From Pseudomonas fulva 12-X (GTDB taxonomy: Bacteria > Pseudomonadota > Gammaproteobacteria > Pseudomonadales > Pseudomonadaceae): a DNA stretch of 64,000 bases. The notes under the pieces were generated by a model. It saw nothing but the letters and a program-made list of their open reading frames with translations. It did not search any database and was not told the DNA's origin. The translations under genes were made by a program, and so were the position numbers. The stretch lies in assembly GCF_000213805.1 (NCBI RefSeq), contig NC_015556.1, positions 4,169,001 through 4,233,000 on the forward strand. The letters are read 5' to 3'. Positions 27,877-36,770 of the stretch are shown here, piece by piece. Within the stretch, counting starts at the first letter, position 1. Each line of letters starts with the position of its first letter.

Positions 27877-29304
27877 ATGGTCTTCTCTTCCAACACCTTC
27901 CTGTTCCTGTTTCTGCCCATCTTTCTGATCTGCTACTACCTGGCACGCCCTGCGTGGCGCTCAGGCGTGATCGTGCTGGGCAGCTACCTGTTCTACGCCT
28001 GGTGGCGCCCGGACTTCCTGTTGCTGTTCTTGGCCATCACCTACTGGAACTACTGGTTCGGGCTGCGCATCAAGAGCCAGCTCGACCAGGGCAACAAACC
28101 GCGCGCCTTCCGGCTGCTGTGGCTGGGCATCATCGGCAACCTGTCGACGCTGGGGTATTTCAAGTACGCCAACTTCGGTGTCGAGGTGATCGCCGCGGCA
28201 CTGCAGCCGCTGGGCATCAATACCTTCACCCTGGAGCACATCATCCTGCCGCTGGGCATCTCGTTCTATGTGTTCCACGCTCTCAGCTACATCGTCGACA
28301 TCTATCGCAAGGACGCCGAGCCCACCAACAATCTGGTCGACTTCGCTGCCTTCGTGGCACTGTTTCCGCACCTGGTAGCCGGGCCCATCCTGCGTTACAG
28401 CCTGCTGGCGCCGCAATTGCGGCAACGCACGCACTCCATGGAGCTGTTCTCGCTGGGCGTCAGCCGTTTCATGGTGGGTTTCATCATGAAGGTGCTGATC
28501 GCCGACTCCCTTGCGCCGATGAATAGCCTGTTCATCCGCGAGCCGCAGCTGCAACTCATCGATGCCTGGTTCGGCCTGTTCATCTCCACGCTGCAGCTGT
28601 ACTTCGACTTCGCCGGCTACAGCAACATGGCCATCGGCCTGGCGCTGATGATGGGCTTCCGGTTCGCGGAAAACTTCAATCAGCCCTGGGTATCGCAAAG
28701 CGTCACCGAGTTCTGGCAACGCTGGCACATGACGCTCGCCCACTTCCTGCGTGATTACGTTTACATGCCCCTGGTGCGCAAACGCATCGCCGGGCCGATG
28801 GTGGCGCTGGTCTACACCATGCTGCTGTCGGGCGTCTGGCATGGCGCGAGCTTCGCTTTCGTTTGCTGGGGTTTGTTCTTCGGCGTCGCCATGGTGGTCG
28901 AACGCAAACTGGGCATCGCCACCAAGATCAACACGCCTTACAACTTCCTGCGCAATATGCGCACCTTCCTGTTGATCGGCATGAGCATGCCGCTGTTCTT
29001 CACCAGCAACATGGCGCACAGCCTGGACATCTACGCCGGCATGTTCGGTTTCAATGGCATCGGCTCGCTGGACCTCTACACCCTGGGCGCCTCGAAAATG
29101 GCCATCGCCTTCGTAGCGCTCGCCGTTGTCTGGCTGGTGCTGGCCGGCATCATCAACGTGCGTTTTTACGCGGGCAACAAGACCGGCTACTTCATGCGCC
29201 ACGTTGGCGGCGTGCAGAGCCTGCTGCTGTGGTTCGGTTTTCTGCTCTCGCTGAGCAGCCTGACCGCGAACTCCTTCTCACCGTTTCTCTACTTCCAGTT
29301 CTAG
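27877..29304 (+). CDS. algI: alginate O-acetyltransferase AlgI (MBOAT)
   Basis: This 475-residue polytopic protein of the MBOAT family begins MVFSSNTFLFLFLPIFLICYY and ends SFSPFLYFQF, both hallmarks of AlgI. Conserved inner parts are LGYFKYANFG, LPLGISFYVFHALSYIVD, FPHLVAGPILR, FWQRWHMTLAHFLRDYVYMP and the catalytic-histidine region GVWHGASF. It passes acetyl groups across the inner membrane to AlgJ/AlgX. It is about 45 residues shorter than P. aeruginosa AlgI (520), mainly in the C-terminal half. In the canonical operon algG follows algE; here algI does. Confidence 0.95.
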   Translation: MVFSSNTFLFLFLPIFLICYYLARPAWRSGVIVLGSYLFYAWWRPDFLLLFLAITYWNYWFGLRIKSQLDQGNKPRAFRLLWLGIIGNLSTLGYFKYANFGVEVIAAALQPLGINTFTLEHIILPLGISFYVFHALSYIVDIYRKDAEPTNNLVDFAAFVALFPHLVAGPILRYSLLAPQLRQRTHSMELFSLGVSRFMVGFIMKVLIADSLAPMNSLFIREPQLQLIDAWFGLFISTLQLYFDFAGYSNMAIGLALMMGFRFAENFNQPWVSQSVTEFWQRWHMTLAHFLRDYVYMPLVRKRIAGPMVALVYTMLLSGVWHGASFAFVCWGLFFGVAMVVERKLGIATKINTPYNFLRNMRTFLLIGMSMPLFFTSNMAHSLDIYAGMFGFNGIGSLDLYTLGASKMAIAFVALAVVWLVLAGIINVRFYAGNKTGYFMRHVGGVQSLLLWFGFLLSLSSLTANSFSPFLYFQF

Positions 29305-29313
29305 GAGAACGTC

Positions 29314-30417
29314 ATGTTTCCGGTGATGAGTTCGGCCCACAAGCTCAACGGTTATCTGTTCTGCCTGATGCTCGCCGGCATGCTGCTCTACTCGCTGCCG
29401 GCGGTGGTCAGTTTCAGCAAGTCGCAGACCGATGCGTTCTCGCTGTTCATGGACGGCAAGCTGCTGCGCAAATTCGAGCAGCGCTACGACAAGGACATTT
29501 TCCTGCGCGATCCCTCGGTCAGGCTGTGGGCCAATATCCAGTACCAGGTGTTTGGCGAAGGCCGCCCCGGCGTGGTGCTGGGCAAGGACGGCTGGCTTTA
29601 CACCAATCAGGAATACCTGATTCCCAACGACCTGGACGCCAACCTGAACAATCAACTGGCCAGAATCGCCAAGGTTCAGAAGCTGCTGCAGGAACACGGC
29701 AAGCAGCTGGTGCTGCTGCCGGTGCCGATGAAGCTGGATATCTATGCCGAGCACGCCAGCGCGCCTGTCGACCCTCGCGCGCTGGGCCTTTACGAGCGAT
29801 TCGTCAGCGAACTGGGCCAGCGCCAGATCGACACGGCAGCGGTGCAGCAGGCTTTTCGGCGCCAGCGCGGCGATAGCGAGCTGTTCGTCCGGACGGACAC
29901 GCACTGGAGCCCGGCAGGCGCCCGCCTGGCAGCCCAGGAACTGGCCAGGCAGTACCCGCAGCTGCGCGGCGAGCAGCCCTATGCCAGCAGGCAGGCTGGC
30001 GAGAAAGCGCTCAAGGGTGATCTGCTCAACTACGTTCAGTTCACGCCCGAGCTCGCGCCTCAGCTGTTCAAGCCCGTCACTGTCGCGCTCTACGAAACCA
30101 CCAACGACACGCAGAGCGTCGATGAAGACAGCCTGTTCGGTGAGCAGCAGCAGTCGATCGCGCTGGTGGGTTCGAGCTACAGCAAGATCGATGACTGGAA
30201 CTTCGTCGGCTTTCTCAAGGAAGCGCTGCAGAACGATCTGGTCAGCATGGCCGTGGAGGCCCGCGGGCCGTTCCAGGCGATGGACGATTTCACCCGCAGC
30301 GACCTGCTGAACAATCCGCACATCCAGACCGTGATCTGGGAATTCCCATTGCGCACCGTTCTCGCCCAGCGCGACGGTACGAAAAGCTGGCAAAGCGCCC
30401 AGCACCAATCCTTCTAA
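29314..30417 (+). CDS. algJ: alginate O-acetylation protein AlgJ (SGNH hydrolase-like)
   Basis: This 367-residue protein has an N-terminal membrane anchor (about 10-33) and a periplasmic SGNH-like domain. The DxH pair lies in RTDTHWSPAG and the putative catalytic serine in LVGSSYS, as in P. aeruginosa AlgJ (391 residues). It shuttles acetyl groups in the periplasm. It follows algI by nine bases and is followed by algF, the same I-J-F order as in known alginate operons. It is a paralogue of AlgX, further along the cluster. Confidence 0.94.
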   Translation: MFPVMSSAHKLNGYLFCLMLAGMLLYSLPAVVSFSKSQTDAFSLFMDGKLLRKFEQRYDKDIFLRDPSVRLWANIQYQVFGEGRPGVVLGKDGWLYTNQEYLIPNDLDANLNNQLARIAKVQKLLQEHGKQLVLLPVPMKLDIYAEHASAPVDPRALGLYERFVSELGQRQIDTAAVQQAFRRQRGDSELFVRTDTHWSPAGARLAAQELARQYPQLRGEQPYASRQAGEKALKGDLLNYVQFTPELAPQLFKPVTVALYETTNDTQSVDEDSLFGEQQQSIALVGSSYSKIDDWNFVGFLKEALQNDLVSMAVEARGPFQAMDDFTRSDLLNNPHIQTVIWEFPLRTVLAQRDGTKSWQSAQHQSF

Positions 30418-30432
30418 CGTCGAGGACATATC

Positions 30433-31080
30433 ATGCAGACCATCGTTTCACGACTGCTGCTGGTGCTGGGCCTGCTCGGGCCTGCACTGCAGGGCGTGCA
30501 GGCCCAGGAAGTCAACGCTGACCTGTACGACGCGGTCGCCCCGGCGAACTCGGCGTTCGTGCGGGTGCTCAACCTCAGCAACGGCGTCGTCGACGCCAGC
30601 CTGAGCAGTAAGAAAACAGCCCAGAAAATCGGCCCGGAGCAACTCGGCGCCTACCGCTTCACGCCCCCGGGCAAAACGCTGCTGACCGTTGGCGGCGCGC
30701 GCCTGGAGACCGATCTGAAAGCCAACAGCGCCAGCACATTGCTGTACATGAACGGCACCCTCACCGAGCTCAAGGACATCTACGTCAATGAGCCCAAGAA
30801 AGCCCAGCTGGCGTTCTACAACCTCACCGACACGCCAACGGCTCTGAAGACCGCCGACGGCAAGCACGAAGTGGTTGCCGCCATTGGCAAGGCACAGACC
30901 GGTGGGCGCATGGTCAACGAGTTCAAGATTGCCTTCGCCGCCTATGCGGGTGACAGAAAGGTAGCCAGCTTCGACGAGATGTTCCTGAAAAAGGGTCGTT
31001 CCTACAGCTATGTACTGCTGCCGGAAGGCAGCGGCTATCGCGCCATCAGCCAAGCCAATGCCATCGACCCGGCTGAGTGA
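30433..31080 (+). CDS. algF: alginate O-acetylation protein AlgF
   Basis: This 215-residue secreted protein is nearly the same length as P. aeruginosa AlgF (216). It has a signal peptide ending AQA and two beta-sandwich-like halves; the first includes SAFVRVLNLSNGVVDASL, the second QLAFYNLTDTPTAL. AlgF is a periplasmic adaptor linking AlgJ and AlgX in O-acetylation. GAGGACATATC precedes the ATG. Confidence 0.92.
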   Translation: MQTIVSRLLLVLGLLGPALQGVQAQEVNADLYDAVAPANSAFVRVLNLSNGVVDASLSSKKTAQKIGPEQLGAYRFTPPGKTLLTVGGARLETDLKANSASTLLYMNGTLTELKDIYVNEPKKAQLAFYNLTDTPTALKTADGKHEVVAAIGKAQTGGRMVNEFKIAFAAYAGDRKVASFDEMFLKKGRSYSYVLLPEGSGYRAISQANAIDPAE

Positions 31081-31140
31081 AGGATGCACACACCGCCCGG
31101 CCACTGGCCGGTGCCAGGCCACCCCGACTGAAGCGCGCCT

Positions 31141-32553
31141 ATGAACAAGACACTGCAATACATACTGGCCACGACACTCGCTCTCTGCAGCCTGCCCAGC
31201 GTCGCCGATACCCAGAAAGCTGATACTCGCAAAGCTGATTGTGACGGCCTCGAGTGCCTGATTTGCTCGGCCGTCACCGACCCTGCCCAGTACCAGGGCC
31301 GCGGCATGAAGCTGATGAGTTTCATCACCCCGGGCGAAGATCGCTGGCTGTTCCGCTCCTCGGTGGACCTGGTTAACGAATTCGGCATCCCGCCGGCCAT
31401 GCAACCCGAGTTTGCCCGTCTGATGAAGACCTTCGCGGCCAAGGGCACCCATGTGGCGATTGCCGTGCAACCGACTCGCGGCCTGATGCACCACGACAAG
31501 GTGCGCCCTGACCGCGCCTATGGCTTCGACTACATCAAGGCCAGCAGCAGCCTGGGCAAGTTCCAGCAGCAACTAAGAGCCGGCGGAGCGATCGTGCCGG
31601 ATATGCTGCAGGTGGTGAAGAACCCGCCCAAGAACGACTACTTCTTCCGCCGCGACTCGCACTGGACGCCAACAGGGGCTCAGGTCACCGCCCGCGCGCT
31701 GGCCGATGAGATCATGCGGCAGCCGTTCTACGAAACGCTGAACAAAAAGGCCTACCGCACCGAGCCGGGGGTGACCATTCCCAAGAATGGCATTCTCGAC
31801 ATGGCGCTGGAGCGGATCTGCCACAACACCTACGGCTATCAGTTCGTGAAGAACTACCGCACCGTGCCGGACTCCTCCGACGCCAGTGGCCTGTTCGAAG
31901 ATGCGCCCGACCCCGAGGCAGTGCTGGTCGGCACCAGTAACTCGGCCGCCCGCGAAGACGAAACCCGCCAGTACAACTTCGATGGCTACCTCAAGCAGTA
32001 CCTGAGCATCGATATCCTCAACTTCGCGCTGCCAGGCGCCGGCCAGGACGGCGCCCTGCTGGAATACCTGCTCTCGAGCAGCTACTCGCCCGACAAGCCG
32101 CCGAAGCTGCTGCTCTGGGAACTGCCGGCCAACTACAGCCTCGACAGCCCCTACCTGTATCGCCAGCTGATTCCGGCCATCAACGGTGGTTGCAGCAAGG
32201 CCGAAGCGCTGATGAGCAACACCCAGCAGCAGCCGTCGCTGAAGGTGAACGACCGCGTCGAACTGCTCAGCAACGCCGGGGATAAACGCCAGGATCTGCG
32301 CAACGCCAAAGCCTTCATCGACTTGAAGATCAGCGACAAGAGCGTCAAGGACTTCTACCTGATCACCTATTACGACAACGGTGCCCGCGACAAAGTGTGG
32401 ATGCGCCGGCAGGCGGCGGTGACCGGTGGCCAGTATTATCTGGAGCTCAGCCCTTCGGCGGATTACAAGGACGCCAATCTGCTCTCGGTGTTTCTGGAAA
32501 CCACCGCGCCGCTGAACAGCCCCACGTCACTGGAAGCCAAGCTATGTCGTTGA
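31141..32553 (+). CDS. algX: alginate O-acetyltransferase AlgX
   Basis: This 470-residue secreted protein (474 in P. aeruginosa) has a signal peptide (MNKTLQYILATTLALCSLPSVA), an SGNH hydrolase domain with the Asp-His pair in RRDSHWTPTG and serine in LVGTSNSAARE, and a C-terminal carbohydrate-binding module from about residue 345. It puts acetyl groups onto mannuronate residues. In the canonical operon algX lies between algG and algL; here it follows algF, which puts all four acetylation genes together. Its stop lies inside the algL start region (10-base overlap). Confidence 0.95.
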   Translation: MNKTLQYILATTLALCSLPSVADTQKADTRKADCDGLECLICSAVTDPAQYQGRGMKLMSFITPGEDRWLFRSSVDLVNEFGIPPAMQPEFARLMKTFAAKGTHVAIAVQPTRGLMHHDKVRPDRAYGFDYIKASSSLGKFQQQLRAGGAIVPDMLQVVKNPPKNDYFFRRDSHWTPTGAQVTARALADEIMRQPFYETLNKKAYRTEPGVTIPKNGILDMALERICHNTYGYQFVKNYRTVPDSSDASGLFEDAPDPEAVLVGTSNSAAREDETRQYNFDGYLKQYLSIDILNFALPGAGQDGALLEYLLSSSYSPDKPPKLLLWELPANYSLDSPYLYRQLIPAINGGCSKAEALMSNTQQQPSLKVNDRVELLSNAGDKRQDLRNAKAFIDLKISDKSVKDFYLITYYDNGARDKVWMRRQAAVTGGQYYLELSPSADYKDANLLSVFLETTAPLNSPTSLEAKLCR

Positions 32554-33650
32554 AGCGCCCCCTGGCAGTCGCTGCCTTGCTGATGCTCGTTCAGTTGCCT
32601 GTTCAGGCCACCGAATCGATCTGGGCTACCCGGAGCAATGCACTGGTCAGCAGCCCGGCCGACTACCAGTCGCTTACCTGCCCGCGCAAACCGCCCGCGC
32701 CCTATACCGGCCCGCTGCAGCTGCAAAGCAAGTACGACCAGAGTGACAGCAGCAAATCGACCCTGGTCGAGCAGTCCAAGGAAACCGCGCGGATTGCCGA
32801 GCTGATCAAGGGCTACATTGGCGCCCTGGTTACCGCCTCGAACCAGTTCGAACGTGCCAAGGACGCCGAGCAGGCACGCCTCGATCTGGCCTGTATCGAC
32901 CAGTGGCTGGATGCCTGGGCCAAGGGCGACGCCCTGCGCAACCCGGACGCGAGCGGCACCGGCATCGCGTCACGCAAATGGGCGCTTGCCGCCATTGCCT
33001 CCACCCTGCTGAAAGTCCAGGCACTCGGTGGCGGTGCGTTCGAGCTCAACGCTGCGCAGCGCGGCTGGCTGCAAGGGCTTGGCGAGCAAGTTATTGCCGA
33101 ACATACGCCGCGCCAACGCCCGGACTTCGCCTACTTCAACAATCATGATTACTGGGCAGGCTGGGCCGTGGCGGCCACCGGCATGCTGCTGGGGCGCGAC
33201 GATTTCCTGGCCTGGGCCGACATCAACCTGCGCCGCGGGCTGAGCCAGGCAACACCATCTGCCAGCGCTGATGCGCGCTACCTGCCGTTGGAGGTCGCGC
33301 GCGCGCAACTGGGGGCGGACTACAGCAATTACGCCATGGTGCCCCTGACGCTGCTGGTCGAGACCGCCGAGCACAACGGCCGCGCACTGAGCGCCCAGGA
33401 GCGGCAAACGTTTGAGCAACTGGCCAACTTCACAGCCCGTGCCGTGCTCGAGCCCAAGGCCTTGCCGGAACTCGATGGCAGGAAGCAGAAGAAGGTCAGC
33501 AGCCACAAGATGAGCTGGCTGATCCCGTTCCTCAACCGCTATCCCGACCACACCTGGGCTCGTGCGCTCTACGACGACCAGGACGGCGAGGTCGACAATT
33601 ACAGCCAGATTGGCGGGCGACTGAAGCCGCTCTACAGCGGCTTCAAATGA
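32544..33650 (+). CDS. algL: periplasmic alginate lyase AlgL
   Basis: This 368-residue enzyme (367 in P. aeruginosa) has a signal peptide ending VQATES and the PL5 fold. The catalytic NNHDYWAGW motif at about residues 195-203 matches NNHSYW of known AlgL, and the R...DYSNYA block further on keeps the catalytic arginine and tyrosine. It degrades polymer trapped in the periplasm. The ATG at 32544 lies inside the end of algX; the longer frame from 32397 is an algX shadow. Confidence 0.94.
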   Translation: MSLKRPLAVAALLMLVQLPVQATESIWATRSNALVSSPADYQSLTCPRKPPAPYTGPLQLQSKYDQSDSSKSTLVEQSKETARIAELIKGYIGALVTASNQFERAKDAEQARLDLACIDQWLDAWAKGDALRNPDASGTGIASRKWALAAIASTLLKVQALGGGAFELNAAQRGWLQGLGEQVIAEHTPRQRPDFAYFNNHDYWAGWAVAATGMLLGRDDFLAWADINLRRGLSQATPSASADARYLPLEVARAQLGADYSNYAMVPLTLLVETAEHNGRALSAQERQTFEQLANFTARAVLEPKALPELDGRKQKKVSSHKMSWLIPFLNRYPDHTWARALYDDQDGEVDNYSQIGGRLKPLYSGFK

Positions 33651-33667
33651 CTCAGGGGAAGATGCCA

Positions 33668-35179
33668 ATGCTAACCAAACAGATTCTGCGCCAAACCGCC
33701 CTCTCGCTGGCCCTGCTGGCCGGCCTCGGCAACCAGGCGATCGCCGCCGATTGGCAATGGGCCACGGAAACCGAACAGCGCGCGCTGGCCGATCAGCTGC
33801 GTCAGCGCATCGAACAGCAGCTGCCACGCCTGAGCCTCGCCGCCCCACGTGGTAACGCGCAGGTCGCTCTGCAACCCATGTTCTCGGCGCAGGCCGGGAG
33901 CTGGCCGTTCGAGCCCTTCGTCAACAACGGACTGTTCCGGGCAATCGCCAGTTATCAGCCCAGCCACCCGCAGGCGATCACCATCAGCGCTGGAGCGATC
34001 ACTCTTGAGCAATTGCGCCAGCGCCTGGCCGACGCGAGCATCATCAAGCCTTACAAGGATGGCTACCTGCTCAGCTATCCACTGATGATCGCGCCAGGTG
34101 GTGCTCTGCTGGTGCACGACACCAAGCTCTATCTGTACACGCCGAGCGGCACCGCGCTGATCAATCAGGGCATGCTGAGCATTCGCAACGCCACGGTGCA
34201 AAGCGTCAGCGAAGGCGACAGCGCCGATACCGACCGCCCCTTTCGTTCATTCATCACCGCCTGGGCCGGAAGCAGCACCGAAGTCAGCGACTCGCTGCTC
34301 AGCAAGCTCGGTTACAACGCTCACCTGTCACGCGGCCTGACCAGCGCGCGCAGCACCGCGCAGACGTCTGCACCACCGGCTCAGGTGCTGATTCGCAATA
34401 GCCGCTTCGATTCGCTGTCCAGCGTCGAGCTGCAGTACGCCCACGCATCCATCGAGCGCAGCGAGTTCAGCGACCTGCAGCAATACGGTATCGATCTGCA
34501 GGACACCCGTCTGAATCTGGTACACAACCGCATCAGTCAGGTCCGCAACCAGAGCGGCGTACGTGTACGCGGCGCGAGCAGCGGGCTGATCGCCCACAAC
34601 AGCGTGCTGCAGGCGACCAAGGCCGGCATCGAGATCAGTGATCAGCAGGGCGATCTGGTTCTCGCCGATAACCAGATCGGCGCCTCCAAGGGCAATGGCG
34701 TGCTGCTGCGCAATGTGGGCACCACCGGAGCCAGCAGTCTGCTGCTCGTCAGCAACCTCATCGGCAACAATGACGCCAGCGGCATCTACGCCGATAACCT
34801 GCAACGCGGCTACCTGATCGATAACCGGATTCAGGGCAGCCCCGACTATGCAATCAGCACACTGAACCCCCGTGATCAGCGCAGCGAACTGGTGATCGTC
34901 GGCAATACCCTGAGCCAGATCGGCAACGCGCTGATTCGCACCGAAGGGCTGCAGTCGCTGACGCTGGGTAGCAATGACTACCAGCTGGGCCCCATCACCC
35001 AGAGCGTGCTGGTCGGGGATCTGCTACCGCTGCAAAGCCTGTTGCTCGACGCGACCTACAAGCGCGGCTGCCTGATACAGGTGAACCCGGCCAGCGCGAC
35101 CGAGGCCGGGTTCCCGCGCAACCGCGCCTGTACCAAAACCACCCTCGGGGCGACGGCTGGTCTCAATCTGAATATTTGA
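33668..35179 (+). CDS. algG: AlgG-like beta-helix protein lacking the epimerase catalytic motif
   Basis: The 503-residue protein has a signal peptide (MLTKQILRQTALSLALLAGLGNQAIAA). AlgG-like segments include DRPFRSFITAWAGSSTEVSD and KLGYNAHLSRGL, followed by parallel beta-helix repeats (CASH domain, about 230-400). The family motif YGIDPHDRS is replaced by YGIDLQDTR (Asp276-Leu-Gln278-Asp), so the histidine taken as catalytic base in AlgG (His319 in P. aeruginosa, from memory) is gone. The following KKHGIIVSRE patch is NQSGVRVRGA here. It is probably not an active C5-epimerase but could keep AlgG's scaffold role. AGGGGAAG lies six bases before this ATG; an ATG at 33647 overlapping the algL stop is the alternative. 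Confidence 0.8.
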   Translation: MLTKQILRQTALSLALLAGLGNQAIAADWQWATETEQRALADQLRQRIEQQLPRLSLAAPRGNAQVALQPMFSAQAGSWPFEPFVNNGLFRAIASYQPSHPQAITISAGAITLEQLRQRLADASIIKPYKDGYLLSYPLMIAPGGALLVHDTKLYLYTPSGTALINQGMLSIRNATVQSVSEGDSADTDRPFRSFITAWAGSSTEVSDSLLSKLGYNAHLSRGLTSARSTAQTSAPPAQVLIRNSRFDSLSSVELQYAHASIERSEFSDLQQYGIDLQDTRLNLVHNRISQVRNQSGVRVRGASSGLIAHNSVLQATKAGIEISDQQGDLVLADNQIGASKGNGVLLRNVGTTGASSLLLVSNLIGNNDASGIYADNLQRGYLIDNRIQGSPDYAISTLNPRDQRSELVIVGNTLSQIGNALIRTEGLQSLTLGSNDYQLGPITQSVLVGDLLPLQSLLLDATYKRGCLIQVNPASATEAGFPRNRACTKTTLGATAGLNLNI

Positions 35180-35411
35180 TCCGGGCGGCGGTACTCGCTT
35201 GCACAAATCAGCAGACCGCTTGCTAGCCGGGATGGCAGGCGCAAAAAAGCCTCCGCAGGTTTAAGCCGCAGGGGCCTTCAGTCAGCCAGAACCGGATCAG
35301 CTCCTGGTAGGGCAGCAAGCCCGCCCAACTGGGGGCGCGGCCACCCTGCACCTGGCGTGCTGATCCGAACGCCCGCTTCCCAAATCGGGTTAACCGCGAC
35401 TGAATTTCCGG
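35180..35411. other. convergent intergenic region after algG
   Basis: This space lies between two converging operons. It contains a copy of the typA 3-prime end and terminator (35243-35307, described separately). I see no other gene. Confidence 0.5.
35243..35307 (-). repeat. diverged duplicate of the typA 3-prime end and terminator
   Basis: This 65-base stretch matches 40251-40318, in the same orientation, about 5 kb away. The first 17 bases (AAAAAAGCCTCCGCAGG against AAAAAAGCCCCCGCAGG) differ at one position. The last 31, covering the typA stop and final codons, differ at three; the middle is looser. Similarity ends after the GCTCCTGG/GTTCTTGG words. On the minus strand it can still form an imperfect hairpin followed by TTTTTT, so it could terminate the DUF2339-DUF3999 operon. 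Confidence 0.8.
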
Positions 35412-36770
35412 CTAGGGCCGTCCGTTGGACGCGCGCAGCACGCTGAGCGCCATCAGCACCAGCACGCCGACACCGATCAGCAGCACCGCCCACAAACCTG
35501 CGCGCTTCCAGTCGAAACCGGGCTCCGCCATTGCAGGCGCAGTCGCCACCTCGGCCTGCGCAATCTGGCCATCGATGACAGCCTGGCCCATGCCCGCCAT
35601 GCGCTGCGCATCGAAACCGGGCACCAGGGTGGTGACGGGCAGGCTCCCCGCCTGGGCATCCGCCCGGCCAAGCGCCAACTGATAGGGCGGACTGCCGCGC
35701 GCCAGGAACAGCAGCTCGGTGGCGCGCATGGCGACGTGCAGCCGCGGCTCGCTCAACCCCAGGCCACCGCCACGGCCGTCTACCTGCAAGCGCAACTGAC
35801 TGACCGGCAGGGGCGGCAGTTCGATCTGATCCTGCACCAGCTCCTGGCCATCACCAGGCAGTCGGTAGAGAACGGCATTGGACAGCGGCGCCCACGGCCC
35901 TTTGCTGTCGCGCCGCCCCTCCAACATCACCGGAGCCAGGCTGTTGGCCTGCTCGATCTCGATGCGCACGCGCTCCAGTGGCAAGGCCAGCGGCAAGGTC
36001 CAGATTATGCCCTGCTCATCCGCCTGCCCCTGCAGCGCCGCCGACCAGATCAGCGCAGCCGGTTCGGCCGTGCTGCGCGTGCCGCTGACGCTGGCAGCGC
36101 TGAGGTTGGCCGCCTGCTCGGGCGCCAGCCACAGCAGGCGCAGATAGCGCGCCCGGGTAGGCGGCAGTTCAACTTCGCTCTTGTCGATGCGCTCGCCGTT
36201 GAAGCTCAGCCGGGCGACCTGCCCCTCGCCCACCGGCCGCCAGTGATCAAGATCGTCACTGGCCTCGATGCTGAAGCGCTGGAAGCCTTCGCTCTCGGCC
36301 TGCCACTCCAGGTACAGGCGCTGCAGGGAAAAGTCGGTGGCGCTGGCGTCCAGCAACCAGCCGCGCAACACCTCGGCAGTGGCGGCCGGTTCGGCGAGTT
36401 CGATGATCGAGCCATCGTCGCCACGCTGCACGCGCAGGGTCGGCACGGCATCCCGGCGCCCTGCCGGGCCATACAGCGGGAACAGCCGCAGATCGGCGCG
36501 CTGCTGGCTCTCGGCAAAGCGCTCGGCACCGGGAATCAGGCTATAGGCCAGGCGCTCGCCTTCGCCATTGAACAGGCGCAGGTCGCGAAAGTCGGCATGC
36601 CGAGCGGCGAGCTGGGCCTGCATCGGCAACTGCATCCGATACCAGGGGCCCTCGCCGCTCAGGGTCAGCGGTACGCTCACGGCGTAGTCCTGAGGACGTT
36701 CCGAAACCTCGGCCGCGGCAATCAGGGGCGTGCCCAGCACGAGCAGCGTCAACGCGATATTCAGCCTCAT
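35412..36770 (-). CDS. DUF3999 family membrane-anchored protein
   Basis: This 452-residue protein has a signal peptide (MRLNIALTLLVLGTPLIAAAE), a large periplasmic beta-sandwich region that looks like two or more F5/8-type modules (for example SLQRLYLEWQAESEGFQRFSIEASDDLDHWRPV), and one membrane helix near the C-terminus (about 420-443). The family is DUF3999, found with DUF2339 proteins; its function is unknown. The start overlaps the upstream DUF2339 stop by four bases (ATGA). A longer frame to 36950 is rejected because it buries the signal peptide. Confidence 0.88.
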   Translation of the reverse strand: MRLNIALTLLVLGTPLIAAAEVSERPQDYAVSVPLTLSGEGPWYRMQLPMQAQLAARHADFRDLRLFNGEGERLAYSLIPGAERFAESQQRADLRLFPLYGPAGRRDAVPTLRVQRGDDGSIIELAEPAATAEVLRGWLLDASATDFSLQRLYLEWQAESEGFQRFSIEASDDLDHWRPVGEGQVARLSFNGERIDKSEVELPPTRARYLRLLWLAPEQAANLSAASVSGTRSTAEPAALIWSAALQGQADEQGIIWTLPLALPLERVRIEIEQANSLAPVMLEGRRDSKGPWAPLSNAVLYRLPGDGQELVQDQIELPPLPVSQLRLQVDGRGGGLGLSEPRLHVAMRATELLFLARGSPPYQLALGRADAQAGSLPVTTLVPGFDAQRMAGMGQAVIDGQIAQAEVATAPAMAEPGFDWKRAGLWAVLLIGVGVLVLMALSVLRASNGRP

